Origin: Pyrodictiaceae archaeon
GTDB taxonomy: Archaea; Thermoproteota; Thermoprotei_A; Sulfolobales; Pyrodictiaceae
NCBI GenBank assembly: GCA_027046525.1
Contig: JALTYD010000269.1
Location: 1-5,466, forward strand
Length of the DNA: 5,466 nucleotides
Direction of reading: 5' to 3'
Shown here in pieces: positions 1-5,466 of this stretch; the first letter of the stretch is position 1, and each line of letters begins with the position of its first letter. The notes beneath the pieces were generated by a model that was not told the origin of the DNA, ran no database searches, and worked only from the letters and a program-made list of their open reading frames with translations. The translations under genes and the position numbers were made by a program.

Positions 1-392
1 ACTCGGTATAGACGTCTATGAGCTTGAAGTATGTAGTAAGATGTAATATCAGCAATAAGTCTCCAATTAGATAAAAGAACTGCAGCTATTACTATTATTG
101 CTATATAGAGAGGTTCATATACTCTTGCAAATAGAGAAATTATTACAATAAATATTACTATGTATGAGGAATATGCAATTATCTTGTATAGTTGTTCTGC
201 ATATGGTCTATCTTCTTTTAGGGCTCTATAGAGTATATTTTTAACAATCTTTAATATAATATAGAGAGAAACGATGATGATAGCAGAAGTAATGAGAGCT
301 GTTATTGTCTCTGGTCCTATTAAGAAGGCTTTAACACGTTGTAGTAAACCAGTGATTCCTATTGTTATATTTGTAGTGAATTGATTATCCAT
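1..392 (-). CDS. Partial multi-pass membrane protein, possibly MscS-like (C-terminus beyond window edge)
   Basis: The frame is open from an ATG at 392 to the left edge, giving 130 codons plus two bases; the C-terminal part is missing. A GGTG ribosome-binding site on the minus strand (400-403) lies 7 bases before this ATG and supports the start. The product has three hydrophobic segments, at about residues 31-50, 68-88 and 94-108, joined by short charged loops. The third is followed by an amphipathic stretch (NWRLIADITSYYILQAHRR) that could match the pore helix and the entry to the beta domain of small-conductance mechanosensitive channels. That match is only a resemblance, because the diagnostic beta domain is off the window. 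The upstream TrkA-type gene ends 22 bases away on the same strand, so co-transcription is likely and fits a role in ion or osmotic homeostasis. It could equally be an unrelated crenarchaeal membrane protein. The gene is well supported; the family is not. Confidence 0.72.
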   Translation of the reverse strand, partial: MDNQFTTNITIGITGLLQRVKAFLIGPETITALITSAIIIVSLYIILKIVKNILYRALKEDRPYAEQLYKIIAYSSYIVIFIVIISLFARVYEPLYIAIIVIAAVLLSNWRLIADITSYYILQAHRRLYR

Positions 393-399
393 CTAAATA

Positions 400-403
400 C
401 ACC
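400..403 (-). promoter_or_regulatory. Ribosome-binding site of the partial membrane-protein gene
   Basis: On the minus strand this reads GGTG, complementary to the archaeal 16S rRNA tail. It sits 7 bases before the ATG at 392 and fixes that start for a gene otherwise identified only by an open frame and hydrophobic segments. Confidence 0.6.
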
Positions 404-414
404 ACGAAGAAACT

Positions 415-1074
415 TTATCTAAAAGCTTCTAGGAATTCTTCAATTAAATCATCTCTTACGATAGCTATTATTTGGTGTCCTGCTTCAAGTCTAATAACTT
501 CTCCAGGATCGTGAAATTTCTTTCCATCAAATACTGTTAGTATTTTTACACCTTCTCTAGGATATTTTACATCATCTAGTAGATGTCCTTCTGCATCACT
601 ACCTTCAGCTATAGTTATTGTAACTAGTCTAAATCCTCCTACATATATAGGAAGTAATTCTACTACGCTGTACTTACCTTCGATTACTGCTTCAATGATA
701 GAACTTATAATATTAGGTTCAACTACTACGTATTCTGTCAAGCCTATTCGTTGCAGTATACTTGCTATTCGGGGATCTCTTACTTTAGCGATTATACGTG
801 GAACACCATACTCGCGAGAAATAATAGCTGTAAATAAGTTTACTTCATCTCTATCTGTTGCAGCTACTATGACATCTATACTTGGTAGACTTAGCTCATC
901 ATATAGAGTAGGATCAGTTGCATCTCTTACATATCCTGCGACATCAACTTCTTCGGTTAGTTTTTTTACTCGCTCTTCATTTTTATCAACGACTATTATT
1001 TCGTGTCCTCTTTCAGATAGATTCTTTGCGAGTATAGAGCCTAATCTTCCAGCACCAATTATTAGTATTCGCAT
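415..1074 (-). CDS. trkA: TrkA/RCK-type potassium-transport regulatory protein (NAD-binding)
   Basis: This 219-residue cytoplasmic protein has an RCK_N Rossmann domain followed by an RCK_C domain, the usual layout and length of TrkA-type regulators that gate Trk/Ktr potassium transporters or channels in response to NAD(H) or other nucleotides. The N-terminus MRILIIGAGRLG carries the GxGxxG dinucleotide-binding turn at residues 7-12. An acidic D30 closes the second strand (IIVVD), as expected for NAD over NADP. The block with ATDRDEVN at about residues 72-79 and AKVRDP near residue 100 is also typical. The C-terminal third, from about residue 140, has the strand pattern of RCK_C. An in-frame GTG lies five codons upstream (1089), but the ATG at 1074 matches the family N-terminus and has a GGGTAAG stretch just before it. 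The next gene on the strand encodes a membrane protein 22 bases on, a possible partner. No Trk membrane subunit is visible, so the actual partner is unknown. Confidence 0.9.
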   Translation of the reverse strand: MRILIIGAGRLGSILAKNLSERGHEIIVVDKNEERVKKLTEEVDVAGYVRDATDPTLYDELSLPSIDVIVAATDRDEVNLFTAIISREYGVPRIIAKVRDPRIASILQRIGLTEYVVVEPNIISSIIEAVIEGKYSVVELLPIYVGGFRLVTITIAEGSDAEGHLLDDVKYPREGVKILTVFDGKKFHDPGEVIRLEAGHQIIAIVRDDLIEEFLEAFR

Positions 1075-1113
1075 ATATAGCTTACCCACTCTTCATACTA
1101 CATTATGGAGGGT
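1072..1113 (+). promoter_or_regulatory. Probable enolase promoter and ribosome-binding site in the divergent spacer
   Basis: The spacer between the divergent trkA and enolase starts is only 47 bases. CATATATAG at 1072-1080 is a TATA-like element; a transcript starting about 26 bases downstream would begin near 1100 and include GGAGGGT at 1107-1113. That site lies 8 bases before the ATG at 1122 and is the strongest Shine-Dalgarno sequence in the window. The TATA element overlaps the trkA start codon, so the two promoters would interleave. The ribosome-binding site is clear; the TATA call is inferred from position and base composition. Confidence 0.5.
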
Positions 1114-1121
1114 AATAATTG

Positions 1122-2447
1122 ATGATGACAACTAATAATAAGTTTCTTATCTCTAAAGTCGCCGCAAGAAGAGTATTAGATTCTAGGGGAAAGCCAACAG
1201 TAGAAGTTGATGTTATAACAGAAGCTGGTATAGTAGGTAGAGCTATTGCCCCTTCAGGAGCCTCAAAGAGTTCATACGAAGCTATAGATTTACGTGATAG
1301 GAGTAGAGCTTTTAGAGGTTTCGATGTAACTAGAGCTATTTCGAATGTAAACAAGATAATAGCACCAGCAATAACAGGTCTTGACTCACGTAAGCAAACA
1401 TTAGTAGATAGAAAAATATGTACATTGGATGGTACACCTAATAAATCGAGACTTGGTACTAATGCTACTACTGCTACATCTATAGCTGTTGCAAAAGCTG
1501 CTGCTAATACACTTGGTCTACCGCTTTATAAATATCTAGGAGGAGCAGGAGGAACTATAGTTCTTCCGGTACCACTAATGAATGTTATTAATGGCGGTGT
1601 ACACGCTGGGAATGAATTATCATTTCAAGAATTTCTAATAGCTCCTGTAGGAGCAGATTCTTTCTCTGAAGCAGTAAAAATTGGTGTAGAAGTCTATTAT
1701 TGTTTGAGAGATATCCTCATAGAAAAATATGGTAAAAGTGCAATAAATGTAGGTGATGAGGGGGGATTTGCACCACCATTGAGAGAAAATGTTGAAGCAT
1801 TACATATTCTCGATAGAGCTATAAAGGTGGCTGGATATAGTGAAAGTGATGTTTATATAGGCTTAGATGTTGCAGCATCCCAGTTATTTGATAAAGATCA
1901 GAAAGTATATCGTGTTGACGATAGGTTTTACGATAGTAATGAACTTCTAGAATATTACTATAGTTTAATAGACGAGTTTAATATCCGTAGTATTGAAGAC
2001 CCCTTCGAGGAAGACGATTATAGAGCTTTTGCAGAGTTTACGAATAGAGTCGGTTCAAGAGTATTAGTAATTGGTGATGATCTTTATGCATCGAACGTAA
2101 TCCGGCTTATTCAAGGCATTGAGTCTAATTCAACTAATGCAGCCATACTGAAAATCAACCAAGTAGGTACAATTACAGAGGCTATAGATTTTGCGAGAAG
2201 TGCGCATAGAGTTGGGATGAAGATAATTGTTAGCCATAGAAGTGGAGAAACAGAAGATAATGCTATATCACACATAGCTGTAGCTCTTAGAGCTGGATTT
2301 ATTAAAGCAGGAGCACCAGCACGTGGAGAACGAGTAGCTAAATATAATGAACTATTACGTATAGAGGAAGAAGAAGATACACTCTATCCTGGTGCTCTTG
2401 CATACAAGCAATATGTATACCTTTCATCAAGTTATTATAATTGGTAA
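1122..2447 (+). CDS. eno: Enolase (phosphopyruvate hydratase)
   Basis: Enolase interconverts 2-phosphoglycerate and phosphoenolpyruvate in cytoplasmic glycolysis and gluconeogenesis, using two Mg ions. The 441-residue product is of normal archaeal length. The expected active-site residues are present: H161 in NGGVHAGN, E170 in FQEF, E213 in GDEGG, metal ligands D249 (GLDVAAS), E292 (SIEDP) and D319 (IGDD), catalytic K344 (LKINQVGT), H372 in SHRSGETED, and K395 (IKAGAP). The mobile loop reads SGASKSSYEA (residues 45-54) where most enolases have SGASTG, and NATTATS (114-120) replaces the common NAILGVS. K344 is followed by Ile instead of the usual Pro. These look like lineage variants, because no catalytic residue is lost. 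A TTG at 1119 and an ATG at 1125 are alternative starts; the ATG at 1122 has the best spacing (8 bases) from GGAGGGT. The THUMP gene follows after 4 bases. Confidence 0.97.
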   Translation: MMTTNNKFLISKVAARRVLDSRGKPTVEVDVITEAGIVGRAIAPSGASKSSYEAIDLRDRSRAFRGFDVTRAISNVNKIIAPAITGLDSRKQTLVDRKICTLDGTPNKSRLGTNATTATSIAVAKAAANTLGLPLYKYLGGAGGTIVLPVPLMNVINGGVHAGNELSFQEFLIAPVGADSFSEAVKIGVEVYYCLRDILIEKYGKSAINVGDEGGFAPPLRENVEALHILDRAIKVAGYSESDVYIGLDVAASQLFDKDQKVYRVDDRFYDSNELLEYYYSLIDEFNIRSIEDPFEEDDYRAFAEFTNRVGSRVLVIGDDLYASNVIRLIQGIESNSTNAAILKINQVGTITEAIDFARSAHRVGMKIIVSHRSGETEDNAISHIAVALRAGFIKAGAPARGERVAKYNELLRIEEEEDTLYPGALAYKQYVYLSSSYYNW

Positions 2448-2451
2448 CTCG

Positions 2452-3033
2452 ATGATTACAATGGAGACACATCATAGAGTAGTTGATTTGGTCCTAATAG
2501 CAACTACTACGCCACGTAGAATAAATAGAGCTCTACTCGAACTAGGTGATACACTTTACGTAAGAGATCCAGAAGTTAGAGTGATAATAGATGATATGTA
2601 TCCCTTACTGTATGTCTTTAGTAGATGTATTGATCCCTGGACTGTATTTAGGCTAGTTGTAGATGAGCCTCTTTCTAGTCTCGAACGAGTAGTTCCTGTA
2701 GAAGCTATAGCTACTATGCATATACGTAGCATAGACGATATAGAAGCTATAGCTAGTCTTATAGAGAGGAGGCTAAGTTTAGATAATATAAGAGCCTCAG
2801 ATATATATGTAGAAATTAAACCAAGAAAATATCACATAACGTTGAGCGAGAAGAAAGCAATAAAAGAAGTAAATAGAATTCTAGCTATTAATTTCAACAT
2901 AAGACCAGCAAGACAAGCTAGATATGTTGTTAAAATTGAAGATAGTAGATACGGTATAGTAGTTTCAGTGATGAAAAAAGGTTCTGATAGACTTTCTTTT
3001 TGGAGAAGATCTGCATTAAGACAAAGAATCTAA
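2452..3033 (+). CDS. THUMP-domain RNA-binding protein, Tan1-like
   Basis: The 193-residue product matches the layout of archaeal Tan1-like THUMP proteins (COG1818 type). An opening strand followed by a helix (LVLIATTTPRRINRALLEL) leads into a short alpha/beta region with a DPWTVFRLV segment and VVPVEAIATMHI. Then comes the THUMP domain proper over roughly residues 80-180, with the typical end in which a strand (YVVKIEDSRYGIVVSVM) is followed by a basic tail. THUMP domains bind tRNA. In eukaryotes Tan1 helps the acetyltransferase Kre33/NAT10 form N4-acetylcytidine in tRNA; a similar adaptor role here is inferred. No catalytic domain is attached. The start is uncertain: the ATG at 2452 lies 4 bases after the enolase stop, an ATG at 2461 is also possible, and the frame opens at 2392 inside enolase, which I consider too early. 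The gene is probably co-transcribed with enolase. The family call rests on pattern recognition without an alignment. Confidence 0.75.
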   Translation: MITMETHHRVVDLVLIATTTPRRINRALLELGDTLYVRDPEVRVIIDDMYPLLYVFSRCIDPWTVFRLVVDEPLSSLERVVPVEAIATMHIRSIDDIEAIASLIERRLSLDNIRASDIYVEIKPRKYHITLSEKKAIKEVNRILAINFNIRPARQARYVVKIEDSRYGIVVSVMKKGSDRLSFWRRSALRQRI

Positions 3034-3070
3034 AATAAATAATAATACTTACACATTACAACATAGAGGT
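3032..3070 (+). promoter_or_regulatory. Possible promoter and ribosome-binding site of the cdc6 cluster
   Basis: The 48-base gap after the THUMP gene is very A/T-rich. It contains an AAATAAATAATAATA run (about 3033-3047) that could serve as a TATA element, and AGAGGT (3065-3070), a modest ribosome-binding site 11 bases before the cdc6 ATG at 3082. An in-frame stop at 3064 rules out an upstream start. Read-through from the enolase-THUMP transcript is an alternative, since no obvious terminator lies in the gap. Confidence 0.35.
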
Positions 3071-3081
3071 TTACCGAAACT

Positions 3082-4314
3082 ATGCCTTCAACATGGAATA
3101 TAATCAAAAGTGTCATCGATCAGCCGAGTATCTTTAAGAGCAAAGAGAAGCTTTATCCAGAATACGTCCCCTCATATCTACCTCGCAGAGAAGATGAACT
3201 TAAGAAGTTAGCATCATTCTTTAAAACACTAGTACTCGAGCCAGGACAAATTTCGCAACGCGTATTAATAACAGGCGGAGTTGGAGTCGGAAAAACAGCT
3301 ACTGCAAAGAGATTTGGTACTGATATAAAAATACTAGCTAGGCAGAGAGGAGTAAATCTTGAATACGTCCATGTCAATTGCCATAGAGGTAGATCGCTTT
3401 CCTATGTCCTCCAGGAAGTTTCACGTCAACTGCATATTCCAATACCACCTAGAGGTTTGTCTTCTAATGAGATGTACGAATTGATACTCAAATATCTGGA
3501 AAAGAACAACATCTATTTGCTGCTTACTCTTGACGAATTTGACTACTTTGTCGAAGCTGCTGGTAATGATGCAGTATATTTTCTCATTAGAACCTATGAT
3601 GCACAACCTGATGCTACGAAAAGAATAAGTTTTATCTTTATAACTAGATCACTAACAACTATAAGCAGACTTGATGCAGCCACAGAAAGTTATTTACTTA
3701 AAAATACTATAAAATTCAATCCATATTCTTACGATGACCTCTATGAAATCCTCAAGTATAGAGTAGACGAAGCATTTTATCCAGATACAATAGATGATGG
3801 AGTTATAGAGTATATAGCAAGACAAGAAGGAGCTGATACTGGTGGCTCAGGTAATGCGAGACTTGCACTTGAGATATTGTTGCTAGCTGGAGCAGCAGCT
3901 GAAAATGAGGGCTCGCCTAAAGTAACAATAGAACATGTCAGAAGAGCTATTAGTGAAACATCTCCTAATATATCAATACTTGTTAGCGATGTTATCAGAT
4001 ATTTACCATTACATGAACTACTAGTACTACTCGCCATTGTAAGAACATTACGAAGAATAAAAGAGCCTTATGTGAGGATGGGCGAGGTAGAAGTAGAGTA
4101 TAGAGAATTATGCAGTATGTATGGTGAAACTCCAAGAAAACATACACAAGTATACGAATATGTCAAAGATCTAAAGAATCGAGGTATAATAGAAGCATAT
4201 GTATCCCGGAAAGGATACAGAGGTAAGAGTACATTAGTAGGAGTTAGTGTTGGACCTCTTGATGATTTAGAAAAATACATACTTAGTATAGTCGAGAAAG
4301 TCAAAGAAAAATAG
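3082..4314 (+). CDS. cdc6: Orc1/Cdc6-family AAA+ replication initiator (divergent paralogue)
   Basis: The 410-residue length and domain order fit archaeal Orc1/Cdc6 proteins, which bind origin DNA and recruit the MCM helicase. The N-terminal IFKSKEKLYPEYVPSYLPRRE (about 17-37, recognisable by F18, P30 and the paired Arg) leads into the AAA+ core. Walker A is GGVGVGKT (65-72), Walker B is LLLTLDEFD (146-154, D151 and E152), and the sensor-2 arginine is R260 in GNAR. The segment EAFYPDTIDD (230-239) and the helical lid are typical of the family. A C-terminal winged-helix DNA-binding domain occupies about 300-400. The sensor-1 position, normally an Asn in ISN, here reads ITRS (187-190), so nucleotide sensing or hydrolysis may be altered. 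Crenarchaea carry two or three Orc1/Cdc6 paralogues, and this looks like a divergent one. No origin-recognition-box repeats flank it. The wHTH gene starts 17 bases after the stop, indicating an operon. Confidence 0.93.
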   Translation: MPSTWNIIKSVIDQPSIFKSKEKLYPEYVPSYLPRREDELKKLASFFKTLVLEPGQISQRVLITGGVGVGKTATAKRFGTDIKILARQRGVNLEYVHVNCHRGRSLSYVLQEVSRQLHIPIPPRGLSSNEMYELILKYLEKNNIYLLLTLDEFDYFVEAAGNDAVYFLIRTYDAQPDATKRISFIFITRSLTTISRLDAATESYLLKNTIKFNPYSYDDLYEILKYRVDEAFYPDTIDDGVIEYIARQEGADTGGSGNARLALEILLLAGAAAENEGSPKVTIEHVRRAISETSPNISILVSDVIRYLPLHELLVLLAIVRTLRRIKEPYVRMGEVEVEYRELCSMYGETPRKHTQVYEYVKDLKNRGIIEAYVSRKGYRGKSTLVGVSVGPLDDLEKYILSIVEKVKEK

Positions 4315-4331
4315 ATAGAAGAGTGAGTATC

Positions 4332-4607
4332 ATGTCTATAGAAGACATTCTGGGGAGTAAAGGGCGTATAAAGATACTTAAGGCTCTTGTAAAAGAAGGC
4401 CAACTAAACATAACTCAAATAGTAAAAAGGACATCTATGCACTACAAGCAGGTTGAGAAACACCTAAAATACCTCGTAGACACAGGCTATGTGGAAGAAA
4501 TAAGATTTGGTAGAACGAGAATGTTTTCGTTAAAGCTAGATAATCCAAGAACACTTCTTCTAGCAAAAATAATATCGACAATAATGGAAGAAGAGTCTAT
4601 GGCGTGA
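4332..4607 (+). CDS. Small winged-helix (ArsR-like) DNA-binding protein
   Basis: This 91-residue protein is almost entirely a winged helix-turn-helix domain of ArsR-like type. An opening helix (SKGRIKILKALVKEG, residues 9-23) is followed by the helix-turn-helix at 26-49, with recognition helix HYKQVEKHLKYL, then a beta wing (residues 53-67, YVEEIRFGRTRMFSL) and a C-terminal helix suited to dimerisation. No cysteine metal site is present, so metal sensing is unlikely. A GTG at 4323 opens the frame, but the ATG at 4332 is preceded by GAGTGA and is preferred. It follows cdc6 after 17 bases. Its stop codon at 4605-4607 lies 5 bases before the moaC ATG, so the three genes look co-transcribed. Its target is unknown; autoregulation of this cluster is a reasonable guess. 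It is the type of small regulator that is abundant in crenarchaea. Confidence 0.82.
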   Translation: MSIEDILGSKGRIKILKALVKEGQLNITQIVKRTSMHYKQVEKHLKYLVDTGYVEEIRFGRTRMFSLKLDNPRTLLLAKIISTIMEEESMA

Positions 4608-4608
4608 T
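4603..4608 (+). promoter_or_regulatory. moaC ribosome-binding site overlapping the upstream stop codon
   Basis: CGTGAT matches five bases of the archaeal GGTGAT motif and contains the TGA of the winged-helix gene. It stands 4 bases before the ATG at 4613, suggesting translational coupling. It also argues against the in-frame GTG at 4604, which is part of the motif itself. Confidence 0.5.
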
Positions 4609-4612
4609 TATA

Positions 4613-5065
4613 ATGATGAAGAAACCTACAATGGTAGACATTACTGGTAAAGATATAGTATACAGAGAGGCAGAAGCATATGGTAGAATAAGACTAAGGA
4701 AAGAAACTATTGACGCAATTGCAAATAAACAGATAGAAAAAGGCGATCCTATCTCTATCGCTGCTCTTGCTGGTATTCAGGCAGCAAAACTAACACCACA
4801 ACTCCTACCACTATGCCACCCAATCAATATCACAAAAGTGGACGTAGAATGTAGTATCGAGGATGAGATGCATATTGGGTGTAGATCGTTTGTAAGAGCT
4901 ATAGCGAAAACAGGAGTAGAAATGGAGGCATTAACAGCTGTCACCGTAGCACTAGTCACTATATGGGATGTTGTGAAAAAATACGAGAAAGATAATAGTG
5001 GACAGTATCCTGAGACAATGATCGAAGAAATAAGAGTAGTGAAGAAATTTAAGAAAGAAGTATAA
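4613..5065 (+). CDS. moaC: Cyclic pyranopterin monophosphate synthase MoaC
   Basis: MoaC, acting with the radical-SAM enzyme MoaA, converts the GTP-derived intermediate 3',8-cyclo-7,8-dihydro-GTP to cyclic pyranopterin monophosphate, the first stable precursor of molybdenum/tungsten cofactor. The 150-residue protein has every hallmark of the family: MVDITGK near the start, YREAEAYGRIRL (17-28), EKGD (42-45, K43 equivalent to the conserved lysine), AGIQAAKLTPQLLPLCHPI (53-71, with C68-H69), KTGVEMEALTAV (99-110), and WDVVKK with D119 and K122 equivalent to the catalytic Asp/Lys pair. The ending IEEIRVVKKFKK is also typical. ATG at 4613 is preferred; ATG at 4616 is possible. No other Mo-cofactor gene is in the window, so its placement in the cdc6-wHTH cluster is probably not pathway-based. 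Hyperthermophilic crenarchaea commonly use this cofactor for tungsten enzymes. Confidence 0.96.
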   Translation: MMKKPTMVDITGKDIVYREAEAYGRIRLRKETIDAIANKQIEKGDPISIAALAGIQAAKLTPQLLPLCHPINITKVDVECSIEDEMHIGCRSFVRAIAKTGVEMEALTAVTVALVTIWDVVKKYEKDNSGQYPETMIEEIRVVKKFKKEV

Positions 5066-5074
5066 AATTTGATA

Positions 5075-5407
5075 CTAAAACAAGGTTGTCTGTCTAGACT
5101 TTTTCTCAGTTTTTCTATGAACCTTATCTGCACTTATCTTCTCACTATGTTGAGCTATTTTACGCTCTAGACTAAGTAGATGTCTCTTAATTTCATTATA
5201 TGATGGTCCACCTAAATAGCGTATCATATTATCAGTGAGGTTATAGGCGTACGCTATTTTTGCAGCATATTCAGGATTATGCCTAAATATTATGAATAAG
5301 AATGGGAGTATATCTGATTTAAATAACTTCTTCGAGACTAGGAGTCTTTGAGAGAAAATACTAGCAATTGCATCTCTTATTTCTCTAACCTCTTTAGTTC
5401 TAGCCAT
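5075..5407 (-). CDS. Hypothetical small helical protein with PIP-like C-terminus
   Basis: I do not recognise this family. The 110-residue product is predicted helical and basic. An N-terminal amphipathic region (MARTKEVREIRDAIASIF) is followed by a hydrophobic core around DILPFLFIIFRH (about 32-43). A middle section contains NPEYAAKIAYAYNL and a GGPSYNEIKRHLLSLERKI helix. The last 20 or so residues are Lys/Arg-rich and end SRQTTLF, resembling the start of a PCNA-interacting peptide (Q-x-x-L) but lacking the usual distal aromatic pair. No signal peptide or convincing transmembrane helix is seen. The gene converges on moaC with 9 bases between stops. No Shine-Dalgarno precedes the ATG at 5407, and the frame stays open to the window edge, so it may be leaderless or may be the C-terminal end of a longer protein. 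Confidence 0.65.
   Translation of the reverse strand: MARTKEVREIRDAIASIFSQRLLVSKKLFKSDILPFLFIIFRHNPEYAAKIAYAYNLTDNMIRYLGGPSYNEIKRHLLSLERKIAQHSEKISADKVHRKTEKKSRQTTLF
5098..5114 (+). terminator. Possible T-rich terminator downstream of moaC
   Basis: Two T5 runs (5100-5104 and 5110-5114) follow the moaC stop by 35-49 bases. Archaeal RNA polymerase terminates at such T-rich tracts without a strong hairpin. They lie inside the opposing gene, where the same bases encode lysines, so they may be coding coincidence. Confidence 0.3.
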
Positions 5408-5436
5408 AAGTACTATTTTTTGTGGATATTGATACT

Positions 5437-5466
5437 TTACCCATCTAAATCTACTTCTACGACGAG
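5437..5466 (-). CDS. Possible C-terminal tail of an upstream minus-strand gene
   Basis: In one minus-strand frame the last 30 bases read LVVEVDLDG and then TAA, with codons (GTA, GAA, GAT, TTA) common in the neighbouring genes. If real, it ends a gene entering from the right, 29 bases before the ATG of the small helical protein, and makes an operon with it. It competes with the alternative that the small protein's own frame extends through this stretch. Nine codons are too few to decide. Confidence 0.3.
   Translation of the reverse strand, partial: LVVEVDLDG

Noticed and set aside
8..19. Perfect 12-base palindrome ATAGACGTCTAT
   Set aside because: It lies inside the coding region of the membrane protein (His-Arg-Arg-Leu-Tyr codons) with no second copy; most likely chance.
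1106..1121. Mini-ORF ATGGAGGGT...TGA (five codons) overlapping the enolase ribosome-binding site
   Set aside because: It contains the Shine-Dalgarno sequence itself and has no upstream ribosome-binding site; coincidental.
695..1135. Plus-strand open frame of 146 codons across trkA
   Set aside because: It is antisense to a clear TrkA-type gene, is Ser/Thr/Ile-rich as expected of a shadow frame, and resembles no protein family.
2701..2755. 13-base direct repeat GAAGCTATAGCTA, two copies 42 bases apart
   Set aside because: Both copies encode Glu-Ala-Ile-Ala in the THUMP gene with preferred codons; there is no sign of a repeat array.
3034..3081. Replication origin beside cdc6
   Set aside because: The 48-base gap has no origin-recognition-box-like inverted repeats and no G-rich element; it is A/T-rich, as expected of a promoter.
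4068..4403. Minus-strand open frame of 111 codons over the end of cdc6 and the wHTH gene
   Set aside because: It overlaps two well-supported genes on the other strand and has shadow-like composition.
4777..5133. Minus-strand open frame of 118 codons across moaC
   Set aside because: It is antisense to conserved MoaC motifs, and no family features are visible.

Overview
The window reads as a stretch of a low-G+C, probably hyperthermophilic crenarchaeal (Thermoproteota) chromosome. The evidence is an archaeal-type Orc1/Cdc6 initiator, a free-standing THUMP (Tan1-like) protein, a full-length archaeal enolase with crenarchaeal-looking variants, Shine-Dalgarno elements of the GGTGAT/GGAGG type, very tight gene packing, and arginine and isoleucine codons dominated by AGA and ATA. 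A Desulfurococcales- or Ignisphaera-like source is my inference and is not proven. No tRNA, rRNA, CRISPR array, insertion sequence or recognisable replication-origin repeat was seen. No stretch above 300 bases lacks a gene.

Left part, minus strand (1-1074): a TrkA/RCK-type NAD-binding regulatory protein (415-1074) is followed 22 bases downstream by a membrane protein cut by the window edge (1-392). It has three predicted transmembrane segments and a faintly MscS-like third segment. The pair looks like an operon concerned with ion flux or osmotic balance.

Middle, plus strand (1122-3033): enolase and a THUMP-domain RNA-binding protein are 4 bases apart and should be co-transcribed. Enolase is transcribed divergently from trkA across a 47-base spacer that holds a GGAGGGT ribosome-binding site.

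Right-centre, plus strand (3082-5065): an Orc1/Cdc6-family AAA+ initiator paralogue, a 91-residue winged-helix protein and the molybdenum-cofactor enzyme MoaC form a compact cluster. The Cdc6 protein keeps its Walker A, Walker B and sensor-2 residues but lacks the usual sensor-1 asparagine.

Right edge, minus strand: a small unrecognised helical protein (5075-5407) converges on moaC with only 9 bases between the stop codons. Its extreme C-terminus, basic and ending QTTLF, resembles a truncated PCNA-interacting (PIP) motif. Bases 5437-5466 may hold the tail of another minus-strand gene. No complete new multi-gene system is evident. The least-explained items are the PIP-like small protein, the divergent Cdc6 paralogue in an operon with a wHTH protein and MoaC, and the truncated membrane protein next to the RCK protein.
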